Positions 36,852-45,035 are shown, numbered from the stretch's first letter. The stretch: DNA of 45,951 nt from Blastopirellula marina (GCA_020721945.1 DYLT01000003.1:1-45951), one strand, 5' to 3'. A program made the numbers and translations. The notes: generated from the sequence alone by a model not told the origin.

Positions 36852-37274
36852 CGCACCTCCTCGTTCGTGCGCAAGTCCAAACGATGCCCCATCATACCAA
36901 CCCGACGCACCAGCGAGGGCACCTGCGAGTAGTGTACTTCCATTTGGGGCCCATAGCTCCCTCGCTGGCGCATCGGGTTGGTATGGTGAGGGTCTTGCCA
37001 GGTCGTAGCGTGGGCGATTGGTCCTTCGCTGGCGCGTCGGGTTCGTATGAACGGGGCAATCGGAGCTGGAGAGCCTATATAATGAACGCTGTGAATGATA
37101 GCGATCCTGTGGGGCACGGTAAACGAGGTTGTCGCGATACGAGGCTGTTGCCAGTCGCCGCGCCTGACTAATATGGAACATGGAGAAAATAGGGCAAACG
37201 GCGATTCCCCGTTCGGGGCGACGGGCCTCCGGGAGCACGCGATGGCGGGCTTGCGCACCGCATCGGGAAAGTCC
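36852..37274. other. 423-bp divergent spacer carrying dispersed repeats
   Basis: The spacer separates the glycosylase gene (minus) from der (plus). It holds three copies of a 27-bp repeat, listed separately, and no convincing gene. AT-rich sequence around 37076-37170 (CCTATATAATGAACG, near 37074-37088) could include a der promoter: TATAAT lies at 37077-37082, though the -35 is unclear. Confidence 0.5.
36893..37049. repeat. Three copies of a 27-bp planctomycete-type dispersed repeat
   Basis: Copies lie at 36893-36919 (plus orientation, opening CATACCAACCCGACG), 36959-36985 and 37023-37049 (both inverted, opening CCCTCGCTGGCGCATCGG and CCTTCGCTGGCGCGTCGG). They differ at only 2-3 positions and recur every 64-66 bases. 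The first and second copies face each other and could form a long imperfect hairpin. From memory, translations such as PDAPARE and TRQRG arising from this repeat are frequent in spurious planctomycete proteins, so it is probably a genome-wide REP-like element. Confidence 0.7.
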
Positions 37275-38633
37275 ATGGGCGTAGCACAGATTGTCATCGT
37301 CGGTCGGCCCAACGTGGGCAAGTCGAGCATTTTCAACTGGATTGCCGGCCGTCGCATCGCCATTGTCGATCCCACCGCCGGCGTGACGCGCGACCGCGTC
37401 ACGCACCTGGTCCAGATCGACAACCGGTATGTCGAGTTTGTCGATACCGGCGGGATGGGAATCGAGGACACAGACAACCTGACCCAGCACATCGAACAGC
37501 AGATCCAGCAGGCGATCGAGACGGCCTCGCTGATTCTCTTCGTGGTCGACGCGCGTGCCGGCATAGTGCCCTTGGACGAGGAGGTCTCGCGCCGGCTGCG
37601 GTACATCGCCGTGCCCGTCCTGTGCGTGGCGAACAAGACCGACACCGACGCGCTGCGCGTCCAGGCCGACGAGTTCTACAAGCTGGGGCGCAAGGTCATT
37701 CCGGTCAGCGCGGAACAGAACCGGGGCAAGGAGGAGTTGCTGGCGGCGATCCGCGAGCGGCTTCCGGTGCTGGACCCCGATGCCGCGGCGCTCGACGAGC
37801 CGACGATGAAGCTGGCGATCGTGGGCCGCCGGAACGTGGGCAAGAGCACGTTCGTCAACACCCTGGCCCAGGCCGAGCGCATGATCGTCAGCGAGGTTCC
37901 CGGCACGACCCGCGATAGCGTCGACGTCCGCTTCGAACTCGACGGGAAGGCGTTTCTGGCGATCGACACGCCGGGCTTTCGCCGGCGCCACAGCATCCAG
38001 ACGAACATCGATTTCTACAGCACGCACCGCGCCGAGCGGAGCATTCGCCGGGCCGACGTGGTCCTCTTGTTCTTCGACGCCACCGAGCGGATCGGCAAAG
38101 TCGACAAGCAACTGTCCGACTATATTGCGGCGCAGTACAAGCCCTGCATGTTCGTGGTGAACAAGTGGGACTTGATGGCCGGCTCGATGCCCATGGACAA
38201 ATGGGTCGCGTACCTCCGCGACACGTTCCGGACCATGCCGTACGTGCCCATCGCGTTCATCAGCGGCCAGACCGGCAAGAACTGCAAGGCGCTGTTGAAT
38301 CACGCCCAGGTGCTTTTCGGGCAGTCGCGGGCCCGCGTGCCGACGCCGCAGTTGAACAAGGTGGTGCGGGCGGCGGTCGAACGGAACCAGCCGCCGTCGT
38401 TCGGGGGCAAGGTGGCGCGGATCTTCTACGCCGCCCAGGTCGCCGAGCAGCCGCCGACGCTCGTGCTGTTTTGCAACGATCCCAAGCTCTTGTCGCGGCA
38501 GTATCAGCGGTATCTCTTGGGAGTCTTTCGCGACGAGTTGCCGTTTGGCGAGGTTCCGATCAAGCTTTACCTTCGCCAGCGGGAGTCTTCCGACCGAGCG
38601 CCCGAGGAAATCGACGCGCGTCGGCCGGATTGA
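37275..38633 (+). CDS. der: Ribosome biogenesis GTPase Der (EngA)
   Basis: The 452-residue protein from ATG 37275 opens IVIVGRPNVGKSS (first G1, residues 6-18), with DTGGMG and NKTDTD for the first GTPase domain, and a second domain with VGRRNVGKST, DTPGFRR and NKWDLM. A C-terminal KH-like domain follows (KVARIFYAAQVAEQPPTLVLF). Tandem G domains are unique to Der, which acts in 50S subunit assembly. An ATG at 37242 has a better GGGAG site and would add 11 residues, so either start is possible. The 3' end overlaps the convergent kinase gene by 74 bases. Confidence 0.95.
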   Translation: MGVAQIVIVGRPNVGKSSIFNWIAGRRIAIVDPTAGVTRDRVTHLVQIDNRYVEFVDTGGMGIEDTDNLTQHIEQQIQQAIETASLILFVVDARAGIVPLDEEVSRRLRYIAVPVLCVANKTDTDALRVQADEFYKLGRKVIPVSAEQNRGKEELLAAIRERLPVLDPDAAALDEPTMKLAIVGRRNVGKSTFVNTLAQAERMIVSEVPGTTRDSVDVRFELDGKAFLAIDTPGFRRRHSIQTNIDFYSTHRAERSIRRADVVLLFFDATERIGKVDKQLSDYIAAQYKPCMFVVNKWDLMAGSMPMDKWVAYLRDTFRTMPYVPIAFISGQTGKNCKALLNHAQVLFGQSRARVPTPQLNKVVRAAVERNQPPSFGGKVARIFYAAQVAEQPPTLVLFCNDPKLLSRQYQRYLLGVFRDELPFGEVPIKLYLRQRESSDRAPEEIDARRPD

Positions 38634-39900
38634 GGATCACGGTGAAGGTGGTTCCCTGTCCGAGCACGCTGCGGACTTCGATTCGCCCGCCCATCTCCGA
38701 GATCAGCATCCGGCAGAGGCTCAGTCCCAGGCCGGTGCCGCCGCGATCGGCGCGGGTGGTGAAGAAGGGCTCGAAGATTTTCTCGAGGTGGAGCCTGGCG
38801 ACGCCCACGCCGGTATCGCTGACTTCCACGGCCACCGAACCCATCTGGTCCTCGTCGTTGCGCCCCAGGGCCAACGTGCGCAAGGTCAGCGTCCCGCCGT
38901 GAGGCATGGCGGCGATGGCGTTCGTGCAGAGGTTGAAGAGCACCTCCTGGAGCGTGTAGGGATCGCCCTGGACCGGCGGCACCTGCCCCAGCTCGCGTTC
39001 GATGCGGATTTGCTGGTCGTGCGGCACACCCAGGACCTGGAGCGTGGCCTCGACCGCCGCGTTCACGTCGGTGGGTTGCAGCGTGATGCCGTGCGGCCGC
39101 GCAAACGCTTGCACCCGTTTCGCCGTGCGCTCGATCCGCTGGAGCGCTTCGACCATCAACTGAACGTACTCGGTCAGGTGCGGGTCGTTCTTGACCCGCT
39201 CCCCAATCCGCTGGAGGCAGTTCTGGAGCCCGTCCAGCGGATTGGCGATCTGGTGGGCAATGCCCGCCACAAGCTGCCCGATCCCCAACAACTTCTCCTT
39301 TTGCCGCAACTCGGCGTGGGTCCGGTCGACGTAGCGGCGGATCGACGTGGTAAAGTAGATCGCGATCCACACCGTGCTGGCGAAGGCCGTATAGACGCCC
39401 AGCAGGTACACGCCGTCGAGAGGCCGGCCGCCGGGCAGGTCGGCGTCGGACGGGTAGCGCAGGGGATGGCTTGGAATCCACCCCAAATACTCCAAGAGCA
39501 TCACCGCGCCGACCATCGCCGAGGCCAGCCCCGCGACGAAGTAGGGTGCCCGGCCGCGCAGGTACATCCCCGCGATGATCATGTGGAACGTGAAGTAGAA
39601 CAGGAACGGGTTGCGGGGCAGGTCGGCGAAGTACAACAGCAGCGTCAGCGCCACGAGGTCGCAGGTCACCTGGAGCAAGATATTGCGGTCCACCCCCGCC
39701 TCGCCACCGCCCCAGTCGCGCTGGCTGAGCCGAAACAGCAGATTGTACCCGACCGTCGCCCCCGCGATCACGTACAGCGGCACCGCGTCGGCCAGGATCC
39801 CCAGGACCGACGAACTGAACCAAATCGTGCCGATCAAGCTGACGCAGGCCAACCAGCGCAACGAGACCAGCCATCGGGCGCCTTCGGGCGGGAGTTTCAT
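38560..39900 (-). CDS. Membrane sensor histidine kinase
   Basis: The 446-residue protein has about six N-terminal membrane helices (residues 12-185), then a short cytoplasmic coiled region and the kinase core: AGIAHQIANPLDGL with phospho-acceptor His216, N box NLCTNAIAAMP (about 316-326), G1 VSDTGVGV, F box IFEPFFTT and G2 GGTGLGLSLC (about 390). It would autophosphorylate in response to a membrane or extracytoplasmic signal. No response regulator gene is in the window. Its ATG overlaps the stop of the glycoside hydrolase gene by 4 bases (ATGA), and GGAGGG lies upstream, so the two are translationally coupled. The H-box resembles the NtrB-type AHEIANPL. Confidence 0.92.
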   Translation of the reverse strand: MKLPPEGARWLVSLRWLACVSLIGTIWFSSSVLGILADAVPLYVIAGATVGYNLLFRLSQRDWGGGEAGVDRNILLQVTCDLVALTLLLYFADLPRNPFLFYFTFHMIIAGMYLRGRAPYFVAGLASAMVGAVMLLEYLGWIPSHPLRYPSDADLPGGRPLDGVYLLGVYTAFASTVWIAIYFTTSIRRYVDRTHAELRQKEKLLGIGQLVAGIAHQIANPLDGLQNCLQRIGERVKNDPHLTEYVQLMVEALQRIERTAKRVQAFARPHGITLQPTDVNAAVEATLQVLGVPHDQQIRIERELGQVPPVQGDPYTLQEVLFNLCTNAIAAMPHGGTLTLRTLALGRNDEDQMGSVAVEVSDTGVGVARLHLEKIFEPFFTTRADRGGTGLGLSLCRMLISEMGGRIEVRSVLGQGTTFTVILNPADARRFPRALGRKTPAGEGKA

Positions 39901-41969
39901 GGCGTGTTGGCCCTCCGTTGCGAATCACCGGCTTGTGGACCGACTAGCATGGCCGTCTCGCCGGAGGCAAGCGCCAGGGGCAAGCGCCCGTGCTCGTCCC
40001 CCGGGCAAGGCTCGATCCGGCCGGTGGCCGGGTCCATTCGGAGCCAGGCGCGGCTCTGGCCGTGGCCGACCTCGAGCGAGCCTCGGTAGGCCTCGCGCCC
40101 CACGTTGACGGCCAGGAGCAGGGGCCTATGTTCGCGCACGAACTGTCCCAGGACGATACCCTCTCCGGGGGGCGCCAGCCGATAGGCCGGGGTCAAGGGC
40201 TCGATCCGGGCCTTCCCCTCGAGCCCCTTGCCAGCGCCATCGCGGAGCACGCGGCCGCCTTGGGTTTCGAAGCGAGTTATCACGGTGGCCGTGGGGCCGG
40301 GCAACTCGACGTCCTCCGGCAGCACCACGGCCCGGAAACGCCGGCCGGCGACCTCCAACGTCCCATCGGCGCGCACGCTCGCCGCCGCCAGGAACTCGTG
40401 GTCGATCATGGCGAACGCGATCTGGTGGCGCTGGAGCGTCTGGCCCAAACGCATGAACGAATGGACGATGCGCTGGGCGCGCGCCGATTGCGAGCCAAGC
40501 TGAAGCGGCTGGGCCACCGGCTTGTACTCGGCCCAGAGATCGTACACGGGATAGTACAGCAAGGTGGTTGGGTTCCATTGGGCGGGCTTCAGCACGGCGT
40601 TGAGCCGGCCGATGAAGTCGCCGTAGGCGCGGTAGTCGGCGGCGGAGCGGTCGGCGAGCGAGTAGTAGAGCGTGAAATCGGTCACGCCCCAGGCGGCCTG
40701 CCAGGCCGCGGCCGCCCGCATCTGGGCCAGCGAGGCCGGCCCGAGTTTGGCCATCTTCTGGCTGAAGTCGCTGACCTCGGTCATGACCCGGCGCCGGCCG
40801 GCGACCAGGGCGGCGGAGCTGGGCAGCCCGGCGGTCACCCAGCCGTTGGAAAGCGCGGCCCCGGGATCCGACGAAAGCATGTCGAGGCCGGGGATGTCCA
40901 TCCGAGCCAGCGCCTGGATCGCGTTGCCTTCCAGTGCCGGATGGTGCATCAAGGCCTCTTCCCACAGCGTGTGTCCTGAGGACGCGACCCGGTGCTGGCG
41001 GCACCATGCTTGAAGGGCTCCGAAGTACCGCTGTGCCACCAGATCGCTCACCAGGGCCCAGAACTGCCGCCGGACGTTGCGGTCGCGGTCCGTGTCGCCG
41101 ACAAACAGGCTCGTGCGCTCGGAAAGCAGGTCCTCGCCGTAGCGATGGCGGTACTGCTCGGCAAGGTCATCGCACCAGGGCACGCTCGGTAGCGGCTTGA
41201 CCGACGGGTCGAGGGGGTCCACGACCCGGACCCGCTTGCGGACCTCGTCCGGAAGCTGCCCGAGGTTCACCGCGATCAGCGACGGTTCGTCGGTGAACGT
41301 GGCCTCGATGGTCGTTCCGAAATGCGGGCCGAGGCGCTTCCAATAGGCTTCATGGGTCGATTCGAGAAACGCCTGCACCGCTCGGTCGTCGAGCAAGTTG
41401 ATGTACCGCCGGGCCGCGTAGTAGTTGTTGCTGGCGTGGGTGTGCTCGTAGGCGGGGCGGAGGACGAACGGGTCCGGGCGCGTGGGGTCGTAGGCCAGCG
41501 CGGTCGCCTCGTACTCGGGGTGGGCGCGCAGCACCAGTCCGCCGGCGGCGCCGCTCGGGTAGCCCTCTTCGTCGTAGATCCAGACGACCAGGCCCAGATC
41601 GCGGCAGGCCTCGACGGCCGTGGTCAAGGTGCGCCAGGCGTCCTCGGACCGTAGGTAGTCGTCGAACGCGACGTTGCACACCAACCCGCCGAGTCCCCGG
41701 GTCTGAAAGAACCGCGCCACGGCCCGCGCCACCGCATCCGGCGGCTTGCCTGCCAGGTGGCCTTCAAGGCCCGGCGGCCATTGTCCGCCGAGCGAAATCC
41801 CGTGGACGATTTGGAGCGGCCGCTCCCGTGCCGCCGGCGCGTGCCACGCCGAGAGCCAGTTGGCGGGCAGCGCGGGGTCGCTCGGGGCGGGCTGGGTTTG
41901 GGCAGCGGTCCAACTCGCCCAGGCCACCGGGGCGGCAAGCGCCGCGGCCAGAATGGAACGCCATGGCAT
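39897..41969 (-). CDS. Exported glycoside hydrolase-like protein, GH106-type features
   Basis: Start at ATG 41969 follows from the signal peptide (SILAAALAAPVAWASWTAAQ); the open frame upstream to 43061 is antisense to the epimerase gene. The 690-residue protein has an N-terminal barrel with GLGGLVCNVAFDDYL, GLVVWIYDEEGYPSGAAGG (residues 127-144) and TEATFTDEP-like acidic strand (FTDEPS at 225-230). The YDE-x-x-x-PSG-x-AGG motif is what I associate with GH106 alpha-L-rhamnosidases. A C-terminal beta region follows. Rhamnosidase activity is an inference from that motif only and other retaining/inverting families could share it. The gene overlaps the histidine kinase gene by 4 bases and lies 92 bases after the epimerase gene. 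Confidence 0.55.
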   Translation of the reverse strand: MPWRSILAAALAAPVAWASWTAAQTQPAPSDPALPANWLSAWHAPAARERPLQIVHGISLGGQWPPGLEGHLAGKPPDAVARAVARFFQTRGLGGLVCNVAFDDYLRSEDAWRTLTTAVEACRDLGLVVWIYDEEGYPSGAAGGLVLRAHPEYEATALAYDPTRPDPFVLRPAYEHTHASNNYYAARRYINLLDDRAVQAFLESTHEAYWKRLGPHFGTTIEATFTDEPSLIAVNLGQLPDEVRKRVRVVDPLDPSVKPLPSVPWCDDLAEQYRHRYGEDLLSERTSLFVGDTDRDRNVRRQFWALVSDLVAQRYFGALQAWCRQHRVASSGHTLWEEALMHHPALEGNAIQALARMDIPGLDMLSSDPGAALSNGWVTAGLPSSAALVAGRRRVMTEVSDFSQKMAKLGPASLAQMRAAAAWQAAWGVTDFTLYYSLADRSAADYRAYGDFIGRLNAVLKPAQWNPTTLLYYPVYDLWAEYKPVAQPLQLGSQSARAQRIVHSFMRLGQTLQRHQIAFAMIDHEFLAAASVRADGTLEVAGRRFRAVVLPEDVELPGPTATVITRFETQGGRVLRDGAGKGLEGKARIEPLTPAYRLAPPGEGIVLGQFVREHRPLLLAVNVGREAYRGSLEVGHGQSRAWLRMDPATGRIEPCPGDEHGRLPLALASGETAMLVGPQAGDSQRRANTP

Positions 41970-42061
41970 GGTTTGGCTCGCTTCGGGCGATCGTCCCCGG
42001 CATACAAACCGTCCACCGGCCGGGGACCGCTCCGGCAAACGGCGGCTTCGCCCGTCGGCGA

Positions 42062-43087
42062 TCACTCGCCGAGCTGCAAGGGAAGCACGAATTCGCGGTG
42101 TTGGCCATACCACTCGACCGAGCGGCGCAGCCCCTCTTCGATGGGCACCTGAGGCGACCAGCCGAGCAGGCGCCGGGCCTTGGTGACGTCGGCCCAGGTG
42201 GCGGGCACGTCGGCGGGATGGGCAGGGCGGCGATCGACCGTGACCGGCCGACCCACCAGCGCCGAAATCTGCGCAATGACCGCCGAGAGCTTCACCGGCC
42301 GGTCGCCGCCCAGGTTGATCACCTCGTAGCCCAGGGGCACCAGGGCGGCGACCGTGCCTCGGGCGATGTCGTCGATGTAGGTGAAATCGCGCGCTTGCGA
42401 GCCGTCGCCGAACACCACGATCGGCTCGCCCTCGGCGATCCGTCGCACGAAGCGGAAGACGCTCATGTCGGGCCGGCCCGCCGGGCCGTACACGGTGAAG
42501 TAGCGCACGACCGTCACGTCCAACCCGTGCAGGTAGTGGTAGGTGTACGCCAGCGTCTCGGCGGCCTTTTTCGACGCGGCGTAGGGCGAAAGGGGCCGGC
42601 TCGTGTCGGCATCCTCGCGATAGGGCACGGGATTGTGCGCCCCGTAGAGGCTCGACGTCGAAGCCAAGAGGAACTTCTTCACCCCGTAGCGGCGGCAGAG
42701 GTCCAACAGATTTAACGTGCCGTCGCAGTTGGCCTGGTAGTAGACCCAGGGGTTCTCGACCGAGGTGCGCACGCCGGCCCGGGCCGCGAGGTTGACGACC
42801 GCCGCGAAGGGGGGCGCGGCCCCGCCCCTCTCGCCTCCGGCTCCCGCACCGTGCGCGCCACGCAGGAAGACGGCTTCGAGCCCCGGGCGGTCGGTGATAT
42901 CGACCCGATGGAACGAGAAGGCCGGGTGGGCGGCCAGCCGGTCGAGGCGCCACGCCTTCAGCCGAGGATCGTAGGCGTCGTTCAGGTTGTCGACGCCGAC
43001 CACTTCGTCTCCCGCGTCGAGCAGCAACTCGGCGACCCGCGAGGCGATGAAGCCGGCACATCCGGTGACGAGATAGCGTTTGGCCAT
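42062..43087 (-). CDS. NAD-dependent epimerase/dehydratase, UDP-glucuronate 4-epimerase-like
   Basis: The 341-residue protein starts at ATG 43087 with AAAGGA about 7 bases upstream. It has the extended SDR glycine motif TGCAGFIAS (residues 8-16), VDNLNDAYDPRLK, NLAARAGVRTSVENP and catalytic YAASKKAAE, plus VRYFTVYGPAGRPDM. The VDNLND and RAGVRTSVENP segments are closest to UDP-glucuronate 4-epimerases. It would make a nucleotide sugar for polysaccharide synthesis. Residues 76-94 are a Gly/Ala/Arg/Glu-rich insertion between two conserved strands that other members lack. The gene lies 56 bases after the BMC aldolase gene on the same strand, so it may be cotranscribed. Confidence 0.88.
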   Translation of the reverse strand: MAKRYLVTGCAGFIASRVAELLLDAGDEVVGVDNLNDAYDPRLKAWRLDRLAAHPAFSFHRVDITDRPGLEAVFLRGAHGAGAGGERGGAAPPFAAVVNLAARAGVRTSVENPWVYYQANCDGTLNLLDLCRRYGVKKFLLASTSSLYGAHNPVPYREDADTSRPLSPYAASKKAAETLAYTYHYLHGLDVTVVRYFTVYGPAGRPDMSVFRFVRRIAEGEPIVVFGDGSQARDFTYIDDIARGTVAALVPLGYEVINLGGDRPVKLSAVIAQISALVGRPVTVDRRPAHPADVPATWADVTKARRLLGWSPQVPIEEGLRRSVEWYGQHREFVLPLQLGE

Positions 43088-43143
43088 GAGCCGTCCTTTC
43101 GGGCCGCCCGCGGCCCGCAGGCCGCGGGAAGGCGTTCGTCGGT

Positions 43144-44028
43144 TCAGGCGTCGAGGGCCGCCATCACGCGGTCGGTAATCGTTTGAATCAGGGCCTCCAG
43201 ATCGGCGTTGGCTGGCAGGGTGTTGGCGGAGGGCGAGGCGTTACCCGGCGTCGTCGCGGCTCCCTCGGCGCGCTTGCAGAACGACGGCGGCTGGAAGGCC
43301 TCGGGCCGCACGCCGGTGTCTTTCCAACTGTTGCGGAACACGTCGTTGGCGCAGATGTCGCAGTTCTTCATCTCCAGACGCGGATCCGGCAGCCCCCATT
43401 GGCCCTTGAGGTCCAAGAGGGCTCTGGCCTCGGGCTCGGTAAAGTAGTTGATCCGGCCCAGGCCGCGCGCGAGCATCAACATGCGGCAGTAGGCGTCGAG
43501 GATCTCGGTCCACCAGTACGCCCGCTCCACCGTCTCCCCGTAGCTCACCGTGCCATGGTTGGCGAGGATGATCACGTTGGTCTTGCTGACGAAGGGAAGC
43601 ACCGTGTTGGCGAACTCCTCGCCGCCGGGAATCGCGTATTTCGTGATCGGCACGTCGCCCAGGAAGATCTCGACCTCGGGAAGCACGCACTGGGGCACGG
43701 GTTCGCGGGCGATGCCGAAGGCCGTGGCGTGGGGCGGGTGGCAATGGACCACGGACTTCACGTCCGGCCGGGCCTTCAAGATCGCCAGGTGGAGCATCAC
43801 CTCGCTGGTCCGCTTGCGCCGCCCGGAGAGCTGGTTCCCCTCCAGATCGACGGTGCAGAGGTCGTCGGGTTTCATGAAGCCCTTGCAGATCTGCGTCGGG
43901 GTGCAGATCACCTCGTGGTCGCTGATGCGATAGGTGATGTTGCCGTCGTTGGCGGCCGCGAACCCCTTCTGGTAAAGCCGCCGCCCGATCTCGCAGATCT
44001 CTTGCTTGATCGCGTGAACGTTGATCAT
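43144..44028 (-). CDS. Class II aldolase of the BMC (fuculose-/rhamnulose-1-phosphate aldolase-like) with encapsulation peptide
   Basis: The start ATG 44028 overlaps the stop of the upstream BMC vertex gene by 4 bases. In the 294-residue protein, SEVMLHLAI (Glu76), VVHCHPPHATAF (His95, His97) and ILANHGT (His158) supply the catalytic Glu and the zinc ligands of the FucA/RhaD aldolase family. Beyond the usual domain end lies a CDIC motif (Cys223, Cys226), Cys251, a Pro/Ala/Ser/Thr linker and a terminal amphipathic helix (LEALIQTITDRVMAALDA, from residue 277), the shape of a BMC encapsulation peptide. The enzyme would split fuculose- or rhamnulose-1-phosphate into DHAP and lactaldehyde inside the shell. 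Planctomycete BMCs are known to use such an aldolase. Confidence 0.9.
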   Translation of the reverse strand: MINVHAIKQEICEIGRRLYQKGFAAANDGNITYRISDHEVICTPTQICKGFMKPDDLCTVDLEGNQLSGRRKRTSEVMLHLAILKARPDVKSVVHCHPPHATAFGIAREPVPQCVLPEVEIFLGDVPITKYAIPGGEEFANTVLPFVSKTNVIILANHGTVSYGETVERAYWWTEILDAYCRMLMLARGLGRINYFTEPEARALLDLKGQWGLPDPRLEMKNCDICANDVFRNSWKDTGVRPEAFQPPSFCKRAEGAATTPGNASPSANTLPANADLEALIQTITDRVMAALDA

Positions 44029-44315
44029 GGCTGTCTCGGTAGATGGATGGTATCGAGGATCGCCGCGCAATAGGCGTCCAGCGGTTTCGTTTCCGGATGA
44101 AAGGGCATCGCCGCCTCGCGCCCCTCGCTAAAGGCGATCCGATGCCCTAAGCCCGCCCCCAGTTCGTCGTACACGGTCAACTCCTCGGCCGGCTCGCCCC
44201 CGACGCCCTCCAGAGCGGCCAGCGACAGAGGGACGACGAGCTTGAACCGCGCGCCGGCCAGGCTCGGGTGCCAGCGGTTGAGCGTCACGGTGCCGATGAC
44301 TTCGCCGATACGCAT
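44025..44315 (-). CDS. BMC vertex protein, EutN/CcmL family (first copy)
   Basis: The 96-residue protein MRIGEVIGTVTLNRWHPSLAG matches the EutN/CcmL pentamer family from its first residue; quoting only the key part, VIGTVTLNRWHPSLAG is the strand/loop facing the pore. Later ELTVYDELGAGLGHRIAFSEG gives the DxLGAGxG turn. These proteins form the pentameric vertices of BMC shells. The gene ends 4 bases into the aldolase gene and follows the RpiB-like gene by 39 bases, all on the minus strand, within the BMC operon. The C-terminus (DTIHL) is typical. Confidence 0.93.
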   Translation of the reverse strand: MRIGEVIGTVTLNRWHPSLAGARFKLVVPLSLAALEGVGGEPAEELTVYDELGAGLGHRIAFSEGREAAMPFHPETKPLDAYCAAILDTIHLPRQP

Positions 44316-44354
44316 GGGTTGGGTGGGTGGTTGTGCCTGCCACGCCGCGTGCGG

Positions 44355-45035
44355 CTAGGCGAGACGGTTTCGGAAGACCTCCGGGCAAGGCCAGGGCGCG
44401 CCACGCAGGAACTGGCAAACCATCTGCCGCAACCCGTACAGCCCCTGGCCTTGCGGATCGACGACCAGCAGGTTCGCACCGACCGCCTCGGCGTCGGCCA
44501 CCACGGCCTCGGCCGTGGCCGCGCGGATCGCCCGAACGCCCGGGTGGCGGTTGGCCAGGCAGACCGCCGCCGCCCCATACCGCGTCAGCAGCACGGCCGC
44601 CGCCAGTCCGCCGGCCAGGTCCTTGGCCAGTTCGTCCGTCGCCGCGATCAGGCAGTCGCGCCGCTGGGGATCGACGGCCCATCCGTCCTCCTCCAAGGCC
44701 CGCCCCAGGGGTACGGGATCGTACGATCCGCCCAGAACGACCAGGCGCGCCGTCTTCGGCGAGCGGTCCGCCTCGGCCGGTCCCAGGCAAGCCAGCGGCA
44801 CCCCCCGGCGCTGGAGTTCGTCGCGCACGGCGGGCGTCACCACGGCCCCGCGCGGCACGACCATGCGCCGCACGCCGTCCCACTGCGCGGGCAGGCACGC
44901 CAGCGTCACGACGCGCTGGCGAATCATCCAGTCGCCCGTGGTGCCCTCGTTGCTCACGGGAGCGGGGCGCGACAGGCCCATGTCGGCCAGCACTGCGGCG
45001 ACGAGGCGTTCGATTTCCGCGGGGGTGGGAGTCAT
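44355..45035 (-). CDS. RpiB-like BMC-associated protein with possible N-terminal encapsulation peptide
   Basis: The 226-residue protein opens with EIERLVAAVLADMGL (residues 7-21), an amphipathic helix like BMC cargo peptides, followed by a short linker. Residues about 140-220 can be aligned by eye with the ribose-5-phosphate isomerase B core: ELAKDLAGGLAAAVLL, ANRHPGVRAIRA, ANLLVVDPQGQGLYGL. The position of the RpiB Cys-Gly-Thr-Gly motif reads TRYG here, so the catalytic Cys is absent. The first half has a separate alpha/beta character (ARLVVLGGSYDP). It overlaps the upstream BMC vertex gene by 4 bases. It may be a divergent isomerase or a non-catalytic lumen protein; function is unknown. Confidence 0.55.
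   Translation of the reverse strand: MTPTPAEIERLVAAVLADMGLSRPAPVSNEGTTGDWMIRQRVVTLACLPAQWDGVRRMVVPRGAVVTPAVRDELQRRGVPLACLGPAEADRSPKTARLVVLGGSYDPVPLGRALEEDGWAVDPQRRDCLIAATDELAKDLAGGLAAAVLLTRYGAAAVCLANRHPGVRAIRAATAEAVVADAEAVGANLLVVDPQGQGLYGLRQMVCQFLRGAPWPCPEVFRNRLA

Noticed and set aside
36893-37049. CRISPR array
   Set aside because: Only three copies, in mixed orientation, with no cas genes nearby; spacing is regular but the repeats look like a dispersed element.
36852-38303. Extension of the glycosylase frame far upstream
   Set aside because: The extra 480 residues are antisense to der and the repeat spacer; the ATG at 36851 has a strong ribosome site.
41970-43061. Extension of the GH106-like frame upstream
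   Set aside because: It is an alternative frame over the epimerase gene with no similarity to any part of a hydrolase; the signal peptide begins at 41969.
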